Positions 8,729 to 17,310 of a stretch of 64,000 nucleotides of DNA are shown piece by piece. A program made the position numbers and the translations under genes. Position 1 is the stretch's first letter, and every line of letters starts with the position of its first letter. The stretch is from assembly GCA_902489075.1 (NCBI GenBank), contig CABTYO010000005.1, positions 62,001 to 126,000 of the forward strand, read 5' to 3'. The notes beneath the pieces are model-generated. The model had not been told where the DNA came from, ran no database searches, and was given only the letters and a program-made list of their open reading frames with translations. Source of the stretch: an uncultured Faecalicatena sp. (GTDB lineage Bacteria; Bacillota; Clostridia; Lachnospirales; Lachnospiraceae).

Positions 8729-9295
8729 ATGAGGTACAGCTATCAGATTACAGAGTACTGCCACCGGTTCCTGGAAGGGTATCTGGGAGCAGGGGATGTC
8801 TGTGTGGATGCGACCGCGGGGAACGGGAATGATACGGAATTTCTCTGCCGCATCTGCGGGGAAAGCGGCAGAGTATATGCATTCGATATTCAGTCGGAAG
8901 CAATCGCGCATACAAGAAAACGGCTTGAGGGCTGCGGTTTTGAGAAGAGGGTTATTCTGATCCAGGACGGACATGAAAAGATGGGAGAGTATGTGAAAGA
9001 AAGCGTATCTGCCATCGTTTTTAATTTCGGGTATCTGCCTGGAGGGGACCACTCGGTTGCGACCAGGCCAGGGACAAGCATACGTGCAATCAGCGAAGGC
9101 CTGAAACTGCTGAAGCCGGACGGCGTTATGAGCCTGTGCATTTACAGCGGTCAGGATTCAGGGTATGAAGAAAGAGATGCGATACTTTCTTATCTGAAAG
9201 AACTGGATACAAAGCATTGGCTTGTGATTTTGAATCAGTTTTACAACAGGAAGAACGATCCGCCCATCCCGGCATTTGTTATCAGGCTGCGGTGA
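8729..9295 (+). CDS. Class I SAM methyltransferase, MnmM (YtqB)-like
   Basis: A 188-residue Rossmann methyltransferase. The SAM motif I is DVCVDATAGNGNDTEFL, motif II is VYAFDIQ, and the later strand is VIFNFGYLPGGD. This arrangement and the ending KNDPPIPAFVIRL match the YtqB/MnmM family, which methylates nm5s2U34 of tRNA in Gram-positive bacteria (established for the Bacillus protein). It follows the lipoprotein by 14 bp with an AGGAGAAAG site. I am confident of the fold, less of the exact substrate. Confidence 0.82.
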   Translation: MRYSYQITEYCHRFLEGYLGAGDVCVDATAGNGNDTEFLCRICGESGRVYAFDIQSEAIAHTRKRLEGCGFEKRVILIQDGHEKMGEYVKESVSAIVFNFGYLPGGDHSVATRPGTSIRAISEGLKLLKPDGVMSLCIYSGQDSGYEERDAILSYLKELDTKHWLVILNQFYNRKNDPPIPAFVIRLR

Positions 9296-9428
9296 TTCAG
9301 GTAATCGTGTGATTTTGGAAAAAAGGTTAAAAAAGATACTGGATTTTTTATAAATATGGGCTATAATATAAGAATAAACTGTTACTAAAAAACTAACGGT
9401 TAAAATATAAGGGCAGGGAGATGAGGAT

Positions 9429-9842
9429 ATGACAAGTGAATTTTCAGTTGCAGTTCATGCACTTGTTTTTTTGAATCACAAAGGAACCACATATTCAAGC
9501 GAGGGACTGGCAGAAAATATCTGCACAAATCCCGCAAGAATTCGTAAAGTAATGGCAAAACTAAAAAAGGCCGGACTGGTAGAGACGAAAGAAGGGATCG
9601 ATGGAGGATATCACTGCATCGAACATACAGATGAGATCAGCCTTCACACAATCGCGGAGGCACTGGACTTTACCTTCGTCTCATCAGGCTGGAAGAGCGG
9701 GAGCAAAGAGATGAATTGTCTGATAGCTTCCGGCATGGGCGGACTCATGGAAAAAGTCTATGAGGACCTCAACAACCAGTGTATGGAGCGGTTGAAGAAA
9801 ATCGCCATCAAAAATTTAGATCAGGAGATATTCAAATCTTGA
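9429..9842 (+). CDS. Rrf2-family transcriptional regulator
   Basis: A 137-residue winged-helix protein starting TSEFSVAVHALVFLNHKG, typical of Rrf2 proteins. The recognition region is NPARIRKVMAKLKKAGLVET and the wing is KEGIDGGYHC. The canonical three-Cys Fe-S signature of IscR is absent. There are Cys residues in MNCLIAS and NNQCMERL, but not in the usual spacing, so it may resemble cluster-free members such as CymR/YwnA. A TATAAT box lies at 9362-9367. The stop codon is directly followed by copy 1 of the dispersed hairpin repeat, then hflX. Confidence 0.88.
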   Translation: MTSEFSVAVHALVFLNHKGTTYSSEGLAENICTNPARIRKVMAKLKKAGLVETKEGIDGGYHCIEHTDEISLHTIAEALDFTFVSSGWKSGSKEMNCLIASGMGGLMEKVYEDLNNQCMERLKKIAIKNLDQEIFKS

Positions 9843-9886
9843 GAATATTCTGAAAATGGACCGCATAGGGGTCAGACCCCTTTGAA
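9841..9886 (+). repeat. Dispersed hairpin repeat, copy 1
   Basis: A ~45-bp element of the form AATATTCTGA-n-ATGGA-n-GC-n-AGGGGTCAGACCCCT-TTGAA. The core AGGGGT-CAG-ACCCCT (9867-9881) can fold as a 6-bp stem with a 3-base loop. It overlaps the end of the Rrf2 stop codon and ends 23 bp before the hflX start. Two further copies lie at 18349 and 24043. Confidence 0.75.
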
Positions 9887-9909
9887 TTTGTGAAATGAGA
9901 GGATAATGT

Positions 9910-11151
9910 ATGCCATTATATGAAATGCAGGAACAGGAAGAACGTATGATTCTTGTTGGGATCCAGGTGTATGAGAGTGAGAAGACAGAGGAATCGCTGG
10001 ACGAGCTGGCGGAGCTGGTGAAGACAGCGAACGCATCTGTGGCAGGGCGCCTGATCCAGAAGCGGGAGGCTGTCCACCCGGCGACTTATGTTGGAAAGGG
10101 CAAGATTCTGGAATTGAAGGAGCTCTTGTGGGAGACAGAGGCAACCGGGGTTGTCTGTGATGATGAGCTGACAAGTGTCCAGTTGCATAATCTGGAACGG
10201 GAACTGGAGTGTAAGGTAATCGACCGTACACTTTTGATCCTGGATATTTTTGCTGCCCGGGCAACGAGCAGCGAGGGTAAGATTCAGGTGGAGCTGGCGC
10301 AGTTAAAGTACCGGGCGGCGCGTCTGGTGGGCCTGCGGGATTCTCTGTCACGTCTGGGCGGCGGGATCGGGACGAGAGGTCCCGGTGAGAAGAAGCTGGA
10401 GATGGACAGGCGTCTGATCCGGGAGCGGATCAGCAAGTTAAAGAGAGAGCTTGCCGAAGTGGAACAGCACAGGGAGCTGATCCGTGCCCAGCGCAGGGAG
10501 TCCCATCTGAAGGTGGCGGCGCTTGTCGGGTATACCTCCGCCGGGAAGAGCAGTATTGAAAATGCACTGACGGATGCGGGAATCCTGGCAGATGCGATGC
10601 TTTTTTCTACATTGGACACGACGACACGCGTTCTTGAGCTGGATAAAAAGCAGGAGATTCTTCTGACGGATACGGTCGGCTTCATCAATAAGCTGCCCCA
10701 TCATCTGATCGAGGCGTTCAAAAGTACACTGGAAGAAGCCAGGTATGCGGATATTATCATTCATGTAGTGGATGCATCCAATCCGCAGATGGACCATCAG
10801 ATGTACGTGGTCTATGAGACTCTCAGGCAGCTGGGGGTGGAGGGAAAGCCCGTGATCACGTTGTTCAATAAGCAGGACAAGCTGGAGGAAAGTAAGGGAC
10901 TTAAGGATTTCCAGGCGGACTATTCTATTCTGACGTCGGCAAAGACGGGACAGGGGCTGGAAGAGCTGAAATCGGTCCTGTTGGAGATTGTAAGAAAAGA
11001 ACAGATTTATATCGAAAGGCTCTATCCTTTCACAGATGCAGGAAAGATCCAGCTGATCAGGAAGAACGGGCAGCTGCTGGAAGAGGAATACGTGCCGGAC
11101 GGCATTTCCGTGAAAGCATATGTGACAAAAGAAATCTATGGGAAGATCTGA
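9910..11151 (+). CDS. hflX: GTPase HflX
   Basis: Ribosome-associated GTPase of 413 residues. An N-terminal HflX domain (VGKGKILELKELL) is followed by a helical region with the glycine-rich GTRGPGEKKLE motif. The G domain has Walker A GYTSAGKSS, switch II DTVGFINKLPHHLIEAF and NKQD. HflX splits stalled or heat-damaged ribosomes (established in E. coli). ATG 9910 follows AGAGGA. The dispersed repeat in its leader could affect expression. A terminator follows at 11165. Confidence 0.96.
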   Translation: MPLYEMQEQEERMILVGIQVYESEKTEESLDELAELVKTANASVAGRLIQKREAVHPATYVGKGKILELKELLWETEATGVVCDDELTSVQLHNLERELECKVIDRTLLILDIFAARATSSEGKIQVELAQLKYRAARLVGLRDSLSRLGGGIGTRGPGEKKLEMDRRLIRERISKLKRELAEVEQHRELIRAQRRESHLKVAALVGYTSAGKSSIENALTDAGILADAMLFSTLDTTTRVLELDKKQEILLTDTVGFINKLPHHLIEAFKSTLEEARYADIIIHVVDASNPQMDHQMYVVYETLRQLGVEGKPVITLFNKQDKLEESKGLKDFQADYSILTSAKTGQGLEELKSVLLEIVRKEQIYIERLYPFTDAGKIQLIRKNGQLLEEEYVPDGISVKAYVTKEIYGKI

Positions 11152-11164
11152 GTGTGGAAAATGA

Positions 11165-11204
11165 AAAACAGGGCAGGCTGTAATGAACGACTGTGCCCTG
11201 TTTT
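11165..11204. terminator. Bidirectional terminator between hflX and the convergent pduB-type gene
   Basis: An 11-bp stem (AAAACAGGGCA 11165-11175 with TGCCCTGTTTT 11194-11204) with A-run left and T-run right, so it can serve both converging transcripts. Confidence 0.85.
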
Positions 11205-11244
11205 ATACTATGTAAAAAGACCGGTTTAGAATCTAACGCAGAAT

Positions 11245-11973
11245 CTAATGCAGGTAAGGTACGGATGGAGTCTCGGGGTAGCTTCCCAGGGAAACTAAAA
11301 GCTGCAGCCCGATGTCCCTCGCGGTGAGTACTGCGTTCTTCACTGCACTTGCATCTCCTGTGACTGCCACGATGACTTCATTGGAATGGCTGGTCCCTTT
11401 GTCCGGTGTCATATACTTCACGATCTCAACTGGCGAAGACTTCACCGCCAGGTCTGCCATGACAAGCCCGATCGCAGCAGGGGAGCCGCAGAAGAAACCA
11501 AACGGCTTGCCAACAGGGGCATCAAAGGCCATGTTCAATGCCTGGTCTGCATTGGCAGAATAGGTGAACTCCAGATGTCCGGCCTCACTGATGTAGAGTT
11601 CACCCGCATACTTCTCTGTATATTCGAGTGCAATCTCTACGGCTCTTCTGACATCGGATACATTGTCGCCGCCGATGATGATAAAGTTGCCGTGACCGCC
11701 CCAGCCTTTGGTATCTCGCGGCAGTTCGATGGAAACGACTTCTGTATTGGTGGACTTCACCGCCTCATCCACGGCATTGATCTGTCCTGCGGCACCTGTA
11801 CGTGAACTGATCAGGCCCAGGCTGCGGTAAGCCTTTGGAAGCCCCATCTGCTCAAGAAGCGCAGGGGTAATGCCGGGAATGACCAGTCCGATCGTGTCGA
11901 GGACGGTCGTGCCTACGAATTCTGTCATGGTACAATCCACAGGGATCTTCTCGATATCTTTTACTTTCAGCAT
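11245..11973 (-). CDS. PduB-type tandem-BMC (BMC-T) shell protein
   Basis: A 242-residue protein with two BMC domains, very close in pattern to PduB. Examples are TEFVGTTVLDTIGLVI, YRSLGLISSRTGA, STNTEVVSIELPRDTKGWGG, GNFIIIGG, and in the second half SPVEIVKYMTPDKGTSHSNE. PduB trimers form facets of 1,2-propanediol microcompartments. It is encoded about 16 kb from the main shell cluster and on the opposite strand, in a two-gene unit with an SDR. The main cluster has no PduB of its own, so this gene probably completes that shell. The AAGGAG site lies just upstream of the ATG. Confidence 0.9.
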   Translation of the reverse strand: MLKVKDIEKIPVDCTMTEFVGTTVLDTIGLVIPGITPALLEQMGLPKAYRSLGLISSRTGAAGQINAVDEAVKSTNTEVVSIELPRDTKGWGGHGNFIIIGGDNVSDVRRAVEIALEYTEKYAGELYISEAGHLEFTYSANADQALNMAFDAPVGKPFGFFCGSPAAIGLVMADLAVKSSPVEIVKYMTPDKGTSHSNEVIVAVTGDASAVKNAVLTARDIGLQLLVSLGSYPETPSVPYLH

Positions 11974-11988
11974 AAGAAAACTCCTTTT

Positions 11989-12720
11989 CTATATAAATCC
12001 GCCGTCCAGACCGATAATCTGTCCGGTCATATAATTGTGATGCTCTGCCAGATCAATAACCAGCTCCGCAGTCTCTTTTGGGGAACCGAAACGTCCCGCA
12101 GGGATCTCCTCCATCAGCATCCCGCGTTCTTCCTCAGAGAGCTGGGAGTTCATGACGGTATCGATGACACCGCAGGCGATGGCGTTGACCTGAATGTTGC
12201 TGGGCGCCAGTTCCTTAGCCAGAGCCTTCGTCAGTCCGTTGACACCGGACTTGGCGGCAGAGTAGGCAGCTTCGCAGGAAGCACCGCAGGTTCCCCACAT
12301 GGAAGAAATATTGATAATCTTTCCTGCTTTCTGTGACAGCATATAGGGGATCGCAGCGCGGCAGCAGTAGAATACGGAAGACAGGTTCGTCGAAAGGATA
12401 TGCTCCCAGTCAGAGTCTGTCATATCGGTGAGCAGTCCGATATAGGCGATGCCTGCATTGTTCACCAATACGTCCAGACCGCCGCATGCTGTCTTAATCT
12501 CCTGAAAAATATGGGCAACATCGCAGGCACTCCCCACATCTCCGGGAAGAGAAATGCATGTCCCCCCATCCTGACGGATCATCTGAGATACTTCTTCCAG
12601 TTCTTCAACAGAACTTCTGCAGTTTATAAATACACGATACCCGCGCTTTCCGAAAGCAAGGGCACAGGCCTTCCCGATTCCACGAGAGGCTCCTGTGATC
12701 AGTACGGATTTCTGCTTCAT
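11989..12720 (-). CDS. Short-chain dehydrogenase/reductase, FabG-like
   Basis: Classical SDR of 243 residues. The cofactor motif is TGASRGIGKA, followed by NNAG, catalytic Ser in NISSMWG, YSAAK with Tyr and Lys, and the FabG-like C-terminus GQIIGLDGGF. It could be a 3-oxoacyl-ACP reductase or a sugar/aldehyde reductase; sequence alone does not decide. It is the first gene of a minus-strand pair and ends 15 bp before the PduB-type shell gene, which hints at a role near the microcompartment, though this is inference. Confidence 0.82.
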   Translation of the reverse strand: MKQKSVLITGASRGIGKACALAFGKRGYRVFINCRSSVEELEEVSQMIRQDGGTCISLPGDVGSACDVAHIFQEIKTACGGLDVLVNNAGIAYIGLLTDMTDSDWEHILSTNLSSVFYCCRAAIPYMLSQKAGKIINISSMWGTCGASCEAAYSAAKSGVNGLTKALAKELAPSNIQVNAIACGVIDTVMNSQLSEEERGMLMEEIPAGRFGSPKETAELVIDLAEHHNYMTGQIIGLDGGFI

Positions 12721-12901
12721 AGAAAAAACCTCTTTTACAAATTAAATTTGAATACTGGTAATCCAATAAGTATAGCTTATTCTTGAAAATTTGTACAGCT
12801 ATTATTGTGATTCCAGTTTGCTTATGTTATGATTTCTTTAGAGTGCGGGCGCATCCCGGCTTTGATGCTCCCGTTGAAAAGAAGAAAAAGAGGTAGGCAT
12901 A

Positions 12902-15900
12902 ATGTTATCTAAGTTCAGCGTAAAGAGGCCCTATACAGTAGTTGTAGCTGTTGTTTTAATTCTGATTCTGGGATTTGTATCCTTCGATAAGATGACGGTA
13001 GATCTTCTGCCGGATATGAATCTTCCCTATGCAATTGTGATGACGACATACCCGGGAGCAAGCCCGGAAGAGGTAGAGACAACGGTGACGAAGCCTGTAG
13101 AACAGGCCATGGCGACGATCAGCAATATCAGCAATGTCAGCTCTTCCTCCAGAGAGAATGCATCCACAGTCGTACTGGAGTTTGAACAGACAGCCAATAT
13201 GGATTCGGCGACGATAGAGATGAGAGAAAGCCTGGATCAGATCAGCGGCTACTGGCCTGACACTGTAGGGAATCCGATCATTATGAAGCTGAATCCTACC
13301 ATGATGCCGGTCATGATCCCGGCGATCAGTGTGGACGGAGCCGAGCCGGCAGAGACGACCAGGATCATTCAGGAAGAGGTGCTTCCCGAGATTGAGAGCC
13401 TGGAGGGCGTGGCATCGGTCAGTACATTTGGAGATATCAAAGAGACAATCCGTATCACGGTAAAAGAGGACAAGGTCAGCAGTGTGGACAGTTCCGTCCA
13501 GAATCAGCTGGATCAGAAATTTGCTGAGGCCACCGATGCACTGAATCAGGCAAAAGCCCAGATGGAGAACGGCAAGGCCCAGATGGAAGCGGGAAAGAAT
13601 ACCGCTTCGGACCAGATGGCCCAGGCAGAGGAACAGCTGGCACAGGGCGATGCGGAACTGACGCAGGGGAAGCTGGAGGTTGGCACAAAGTTAAGCGAGC
13701 TTGAAGTGGCACAGGCAGCTCTGGAGCAGTTCCAGGCTCAGATCGATGCGAGTGAAGAAGCGCTGAACCAGCAGAAGCAGGAACTGGAAGATCTGAATGC
13801 GAACAGGGAACAGATCGAGGCGGAATACCAGCAGGTGCTTCAGGCAATCGAAGAGAACGGGGAGACTTCTGAGCTTCAGATCGCACAGGCGACACTGGCA
13901 GGGAAGCTTGCGCTGCTGGAGCAGTATGAGGAATCCATGGCAGTCATTGAACAGGGGCTTGCCCAGGTGGCACAGGGAAGACAGACCATCGCGGACAAGC
14001 AGGCAGAGCTTGACCAGGCAAGGGCCATGCTGGAGGAAGTACAAGGGCAGCTGAACGCAGGAACTCTTGGTCTGGCGCAGGCGCGGGCCCAGTTAAGTAC
14101 GGCGCAGCTGGAGGCAGCCCTTCAGATGAGTGAGGCTTCGGCTCAGCTGGCAGTCGGGGAATCCGAGATTAAGAGTAAAGAAGAGGAACTGAAATCTGCA
14201 AAAGAACAGGCCAAGGCAAGCGCAAATGTGAAATCCATGCTGACTGCAGACACGATCCAGGGTGTCTTAAGTGCACAGAATTTTAATATGCCGGCCGGAT
14301 ATGTAAAAGAGGATGGAATCGACTATCTGATCCGTGTGGGAGATAAGTTTACTTCTATAGAAGATCTGAAAGATCTGGTTCTGGTTGATATGGAAGGCAT
14401 CAGCCCGATCAGACTTTCTGATGTGGCAGATGTGGAGCGCATCGACAATGCAGGTGAGACCTATGCCAAGTTAAATGGTGAGAACGGAATTTTATTCCAG
14501 ATCCAGAAGCAGACCGGTTATTCCACAGGAGAGGTGACTGACCGGGTTCTGGAGAGATTTGAACAGATCCAGAAGGAAAATACGGATATCAAAGTGGTCA
14601 TTCTGATGAACCAGGGAGTCTATATCGACATGGTGATCGGTTCTGTCCTGCAGAATCTGGTCTTCGGTGCGATTCTGGCGATTCTGATCCTGCTGCTGTT
14701 TTTGAAGGACATCCGGCCTACCCTTGTGATTGCATGCTCCATACCGATCAGTATTATGACTGCGATTGTTCTGATGTATTTCAGCGGGGTGACGATGAAT
14801 GTCATCTCCCTTTCCGGACTGGCGCTTGGAGTCGGTATGCTGGTGGATAACTCGATCGTCGTGATTGAGAATATCTACCGCATGAGAAATGAGGAACATG
14901 CGTCTGCAAAAGAAGCAGCGATCAAAGGAGCCCAGCAGGTGGCAGGAGCCATTCTGGCGTCCACGCTGACCACGGTCTGCGTCTTCCTGCCGATTGTATT
15001 TACCGAGGGAATCGCAAGACAGCTGTTTGTGGATATGGGTCTGACCATCGCGTATTCACTGCTTGCCAGCCTGATTGTCGCACTGACACTGGTGCCGATG
15101 ATGTCTGCGGGAACATTAAGGAGGACCGAGCAGAAGGAGTCCGGTTTCTTCCAGCATTTGAAGACTGCTTACGAAAAGCTTCTCCGCCGGGCACTTCGGT
15201 TCAAACCGGTGGTATTGATCGGGGCACTGGTGCTGTTTGCTTTAAGTGGTGTGCTGGCGATGTCCAGAGGTACCGCTTTTATGCCGGATATGCAGAGTAC
15301 GCAGATCAGCATGTCGATCACGACACCGAAAGGAACACCTCTGGAAGAGACAGCCAGGGCTGCGGATAAGTTTACCAGAGAGATACAGGAATTAAAGGAC
15401 ATCGGGGATGTGGGCGGCATGGCGATGAGCGGCGGCATGATGGGAAGTGGCGCTGCCAAGACAAATCAGGTGGAATTCTACGCACTGCTTTCTGAGAAAC
15501 GGACCATGTCTGATGACAAGCTGCAGAAGTCTATCGAGAAGATTGCAAAGAAGGACAAGCTGGAATTGTCCCTCAGTATGTCCAACATGGATATGAGTGC
15601 GCTGGGTTCTTCCGGGATTTCCGTGCAGATCAAAGGACGGGATCTGGATAAGCTTCAGCAGGCAGCAAAGGATATTGCCGCAATCATGGAAAAAGTAAAG
15701 GGAACGAAAAATGTTTCCGATGGAATGGATGAGACGACTGAAGAACTCAGGGTCGTGGTAGATAAAGCCAAAGCAATCAAACATAACCTCACGGTGGCAC
15801 AGGTATATCAGGAGCTTGCGAAGAAATTAAAGGATCCTGCATCCACCACGAATCTGGATCTGGATACAGGGGCTATCGGGATCGTTGTGGCGGAACAGAA

Positions 15901-16732
15901 GAATCAGGATCTGACACGTGAAGCGATTCAGAAGATGAAGCTGACCGTGACGAAGCAGGATGGCACAACAGAGCAGATCCCGCTTACAGATCTTGCTTCC
16001 TTTGAGACAGGATACGGCCTGCAGTCCATTTCCCGTGATGCACAGAGCAGGTATATCAATGTGACGGCCGAGATAGAGGAAGATGATAACATCGGACTGG
16101 TCAGCGGCCGTGTGGAAAAAGCTTTAAAGGATTACAAACTGCCGGAAGGCTATTCGATCGAGATGAAGGGAGAGGATGAGACGATCAACGAGACGATGAC
16201 AGAGCTTTTCAAGATGCTGGGGCTCGCTGTGGTTTTCATGTATCTGATCATGGTGGCACAGTTCCAGTCCTTAAGATCTCCGTTTATCGTCATGTTTACG
16301 GTTCCGCTTGCATTTACAGGAGGCCTGTTCGGGCTGTGGATGACAGGAAGTCCGGTCAGTGTCATTGCAATGGTAGGATTTGTAATGTTATCAGGAATTA
16401 TTGTCAATAATGGTATTGTGTTCATTGACTATACGAACCAGCTGACGGCCTCGGGGATAGAGCAGTCAGAAGCACTGGTGGAAGCAGGAAGGACAAGGCT
16501 GCGCCCGATTATTATGACGGCGCTGACTACGATCCTGGGGCTGTCGACGATGGCACTGGGATTCGGCTCAGGGGCAGATATGGTTCAGCCGATGGCGATC
16601 GTGACGATCGGCGGTCTCATATATGGAACTGTATTAACACTGTTTGTGGTACCGTGTATCTATGCTTTATTCCATAAGAAAGAAAAGGCAAGACTGCGGG
16701 AAGGCATTGAGGAGGAACCTAAGAATGATTGA
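12902..16732 (+). CDS. RND-family efflux transporter with coiled-coil insertion
   Basis: A 1276-residue RND pump, about 230 longer than the usual ~1040. The N-terminal helix (RPYTVVVAVVLILILGFVSF) and porter segment PDMNLPYAIVMTTYPGASPEEVE are typical. Two blocks of membrane helices include ALGVGMLVDNSIVVIENIYR, with the proton-relay Asp. Residues ~200-440 are a Gln/Glu/Ala-rich coiled coil (repeated AQMENGKAQMEAGK, LEQ, AQL patterns) inserted in the porter region after KETIRITVKEDK. Such insertions occur in Gram-positive RND proteins, which lack an outer-membrane partner. It has an AGAGGTAGG site and overlaps the next gene by 8 bp. Confidence 0.93.
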   Translation: MLSKFSVKRPYTVVVAVVLILILGFVSFDKMTVDLLPDMNLPYAIVMTTYPGASPEEVETTVTKPVEQAMATISNISNVSSSSRENASTVVLEFEQTANMDSATIEMRESLDQISGYWPDTVGNPIIMKLNPTMMPVMIPAISVDGAEPAETTRIIQEEVLPEIESLEGVASVSTFGDIKETIRITVKEDKVSSVDSSVQNQLDQKFAEATDALNQAKAQMENGKAQMEAGKNTASDQMAQAEEQLAQGDAELTQGKLEVGTKLSELEVAQAALEQFQAQIDASEEALNQQKQELEDLNANREQIEAEYQQVLQAIEENGETSELQIAQATLAGKLALLEQYEESMAVIEQGLAQVAQGRQTIADKQAELDQARAMLEEVQGQLNAGTLGLAQARAQLSTAQLEAALQMSEASAQLAVGESEIKSKEEELKSAKEQAKASANVKSMLTADTIQGVLSAQNFNMPAGYVKEDGIDYLIRVGDKFTSIEDLKDLVLVDMEGISPIRLSDVADVERIDNAGETYAKLNGENGILFQIQKQTGYSTGEVTDRVLERFEQIQKENTDIKVVILMNQGVYIDMVIGSVLQNLVFGAILAILILLLFLKDIRPTLVIACSIPISIMTAIVLMYFSGVTMNVISLSGLALGVGMLVDNSIVVIENIYRMRNEEHASAKEAAIKGAQQVAGAILASTLTTVCVFLPIVFTEGIARQLFVDMGLTIAYSLLASLIVALTLVPMMSAGTLRRTEQKESGFFQHLKTAYEKLLRRALRFKPVVLIGALVLFALSGVLAMSRGTAFMPDMQSTQISMSITTPKGTPLEETARAADKFTREIQELKDIGDVGGMAMSGGMMGSGAAKTNQVEFYALLSEKRTMSDDKLQKSIEKIAKKDKLELSLSMSNMDMSALGSSGISVQIKGRDLDKLQQAAKDIAAIMEKVKGTKNVSDGMDETTEELRVVVDKAKAIKHNLTVAQVYQELAKKLKDPASTTNLDLDTGAIGIVVAEQKNQDLTREAIQKMKLTVTKQDGTTEQIPLTDLASFETGYGLQSISRDAQSRYINVTAEIEEDDNIGLVSGRVEKALKDYKLPEGYSIEMKGEDETINETMTELFKMLGLAVVFMYLIMVAQFQSLRSPFIVMFTVPLAFTGGLFGLWMTGSPVSVIAMVGFVMLSGIIVNNGIVFIDYTNQLTASGIEQSEALVEAGRTRLRPIIMTALTTILGLSTMALGFGSGADMVQPMAIVTIGGLIYGTVLTLFVVPCIYALFHKKEKARLREGIEEEPKND

Positions 16733-17288
16733 TGAAGCCATTGAGTTTGCAGCTAAGGCACATGAAGGGCAGTATCGAAAGGGAACGAGACGTCCGTATA
16801 TTGTGCATCCGATTGAAGTGGCAGATATTGTGGCAACTATGACGCAGGATGAGGAGATCATCTGCGCAGCGGTGCTCCATGATACGATTGAGGATTGCGC
16901 CGGAGTGACCGAGGAGGTCCTGAAAACAAAATTTGGGGACAGAGTCGCATATATGGTTCAGCAGGAAAGCGAGGACAAGTCAAAGTCCTGGGAAGAGCGG
17001 AAAGGGTCGACCATCCATCATTTGAAGGAGGCGCCCAAAGAAGTCCAGATGATCGGACTGGCAGACAAGCTGTCCAATATGCGTGATATAGACAGGGATT
17101 ATCCGACATTCGGAGAGGATCTATGGAAACGTTTCCGGATGAACAGTAAGGCCGCTATGGGGTGGTATTACAAAGGAATCCGGGATGCTTTGAGGGAGGA
17201 ATTCATGGGGATTCCCGCCTTTGAAGAATATTGTGACCTAGTGGAGAAAAATTTCGGCAGTGAGCCGGCTTCACTGGAATGGCAGTAA
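16725..17288 (+). CDS. Small HD-domain hydrolase, MESH1/ppGpp-hydrolase-like
   Basis: A 187-residue protein of the RelA/SpoT hydrolase type without a synthetase domain. The metal-binding pattern is visible as HPIEVADIV, then AAVLHDTIED (HD and ED), and later GLADKLSNMRDI, where the second Asp is expected. Stand-alone proteins of this size (MESH1-like small alarmone hydrolases) degrade (p)ppGpp. The start at ATG 16725 is chosen because AGGAGGAAC lies just upstream and it overlaps the RND gene in ATGATTGA, which implies translational coupling. Confidence 0.85.
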   Translation: MIDEAIEFAAKAHEGQYRKGTRRPYIVHPIEVADIVATMTQDEEIICAAVLHDTIEDCAGVTEEVLKTKFGDRVAYMVQQESEDKSKSWEERKGSTIHHLKEAPKEVQMIGLADKLSNMRDIDRDYPTFGEDLWKRFRMNSKAAMGWYYKGIRDALREEFMGIPAFEEYCDLVEKNFGSEPASLEWQ

Positions 17289-17310
17289 ATAAAATCTGGG
17301 GGCAGGCAGG

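Noticed and set aside
9867..9881. Simple terminator between the Rrf2 gene and hflX
   Set aside because: The stem is short, the T-run is only three bases, and the same element recurs upstream of two other genes with conserved flanks, so it is better described as a dispersed repeat.
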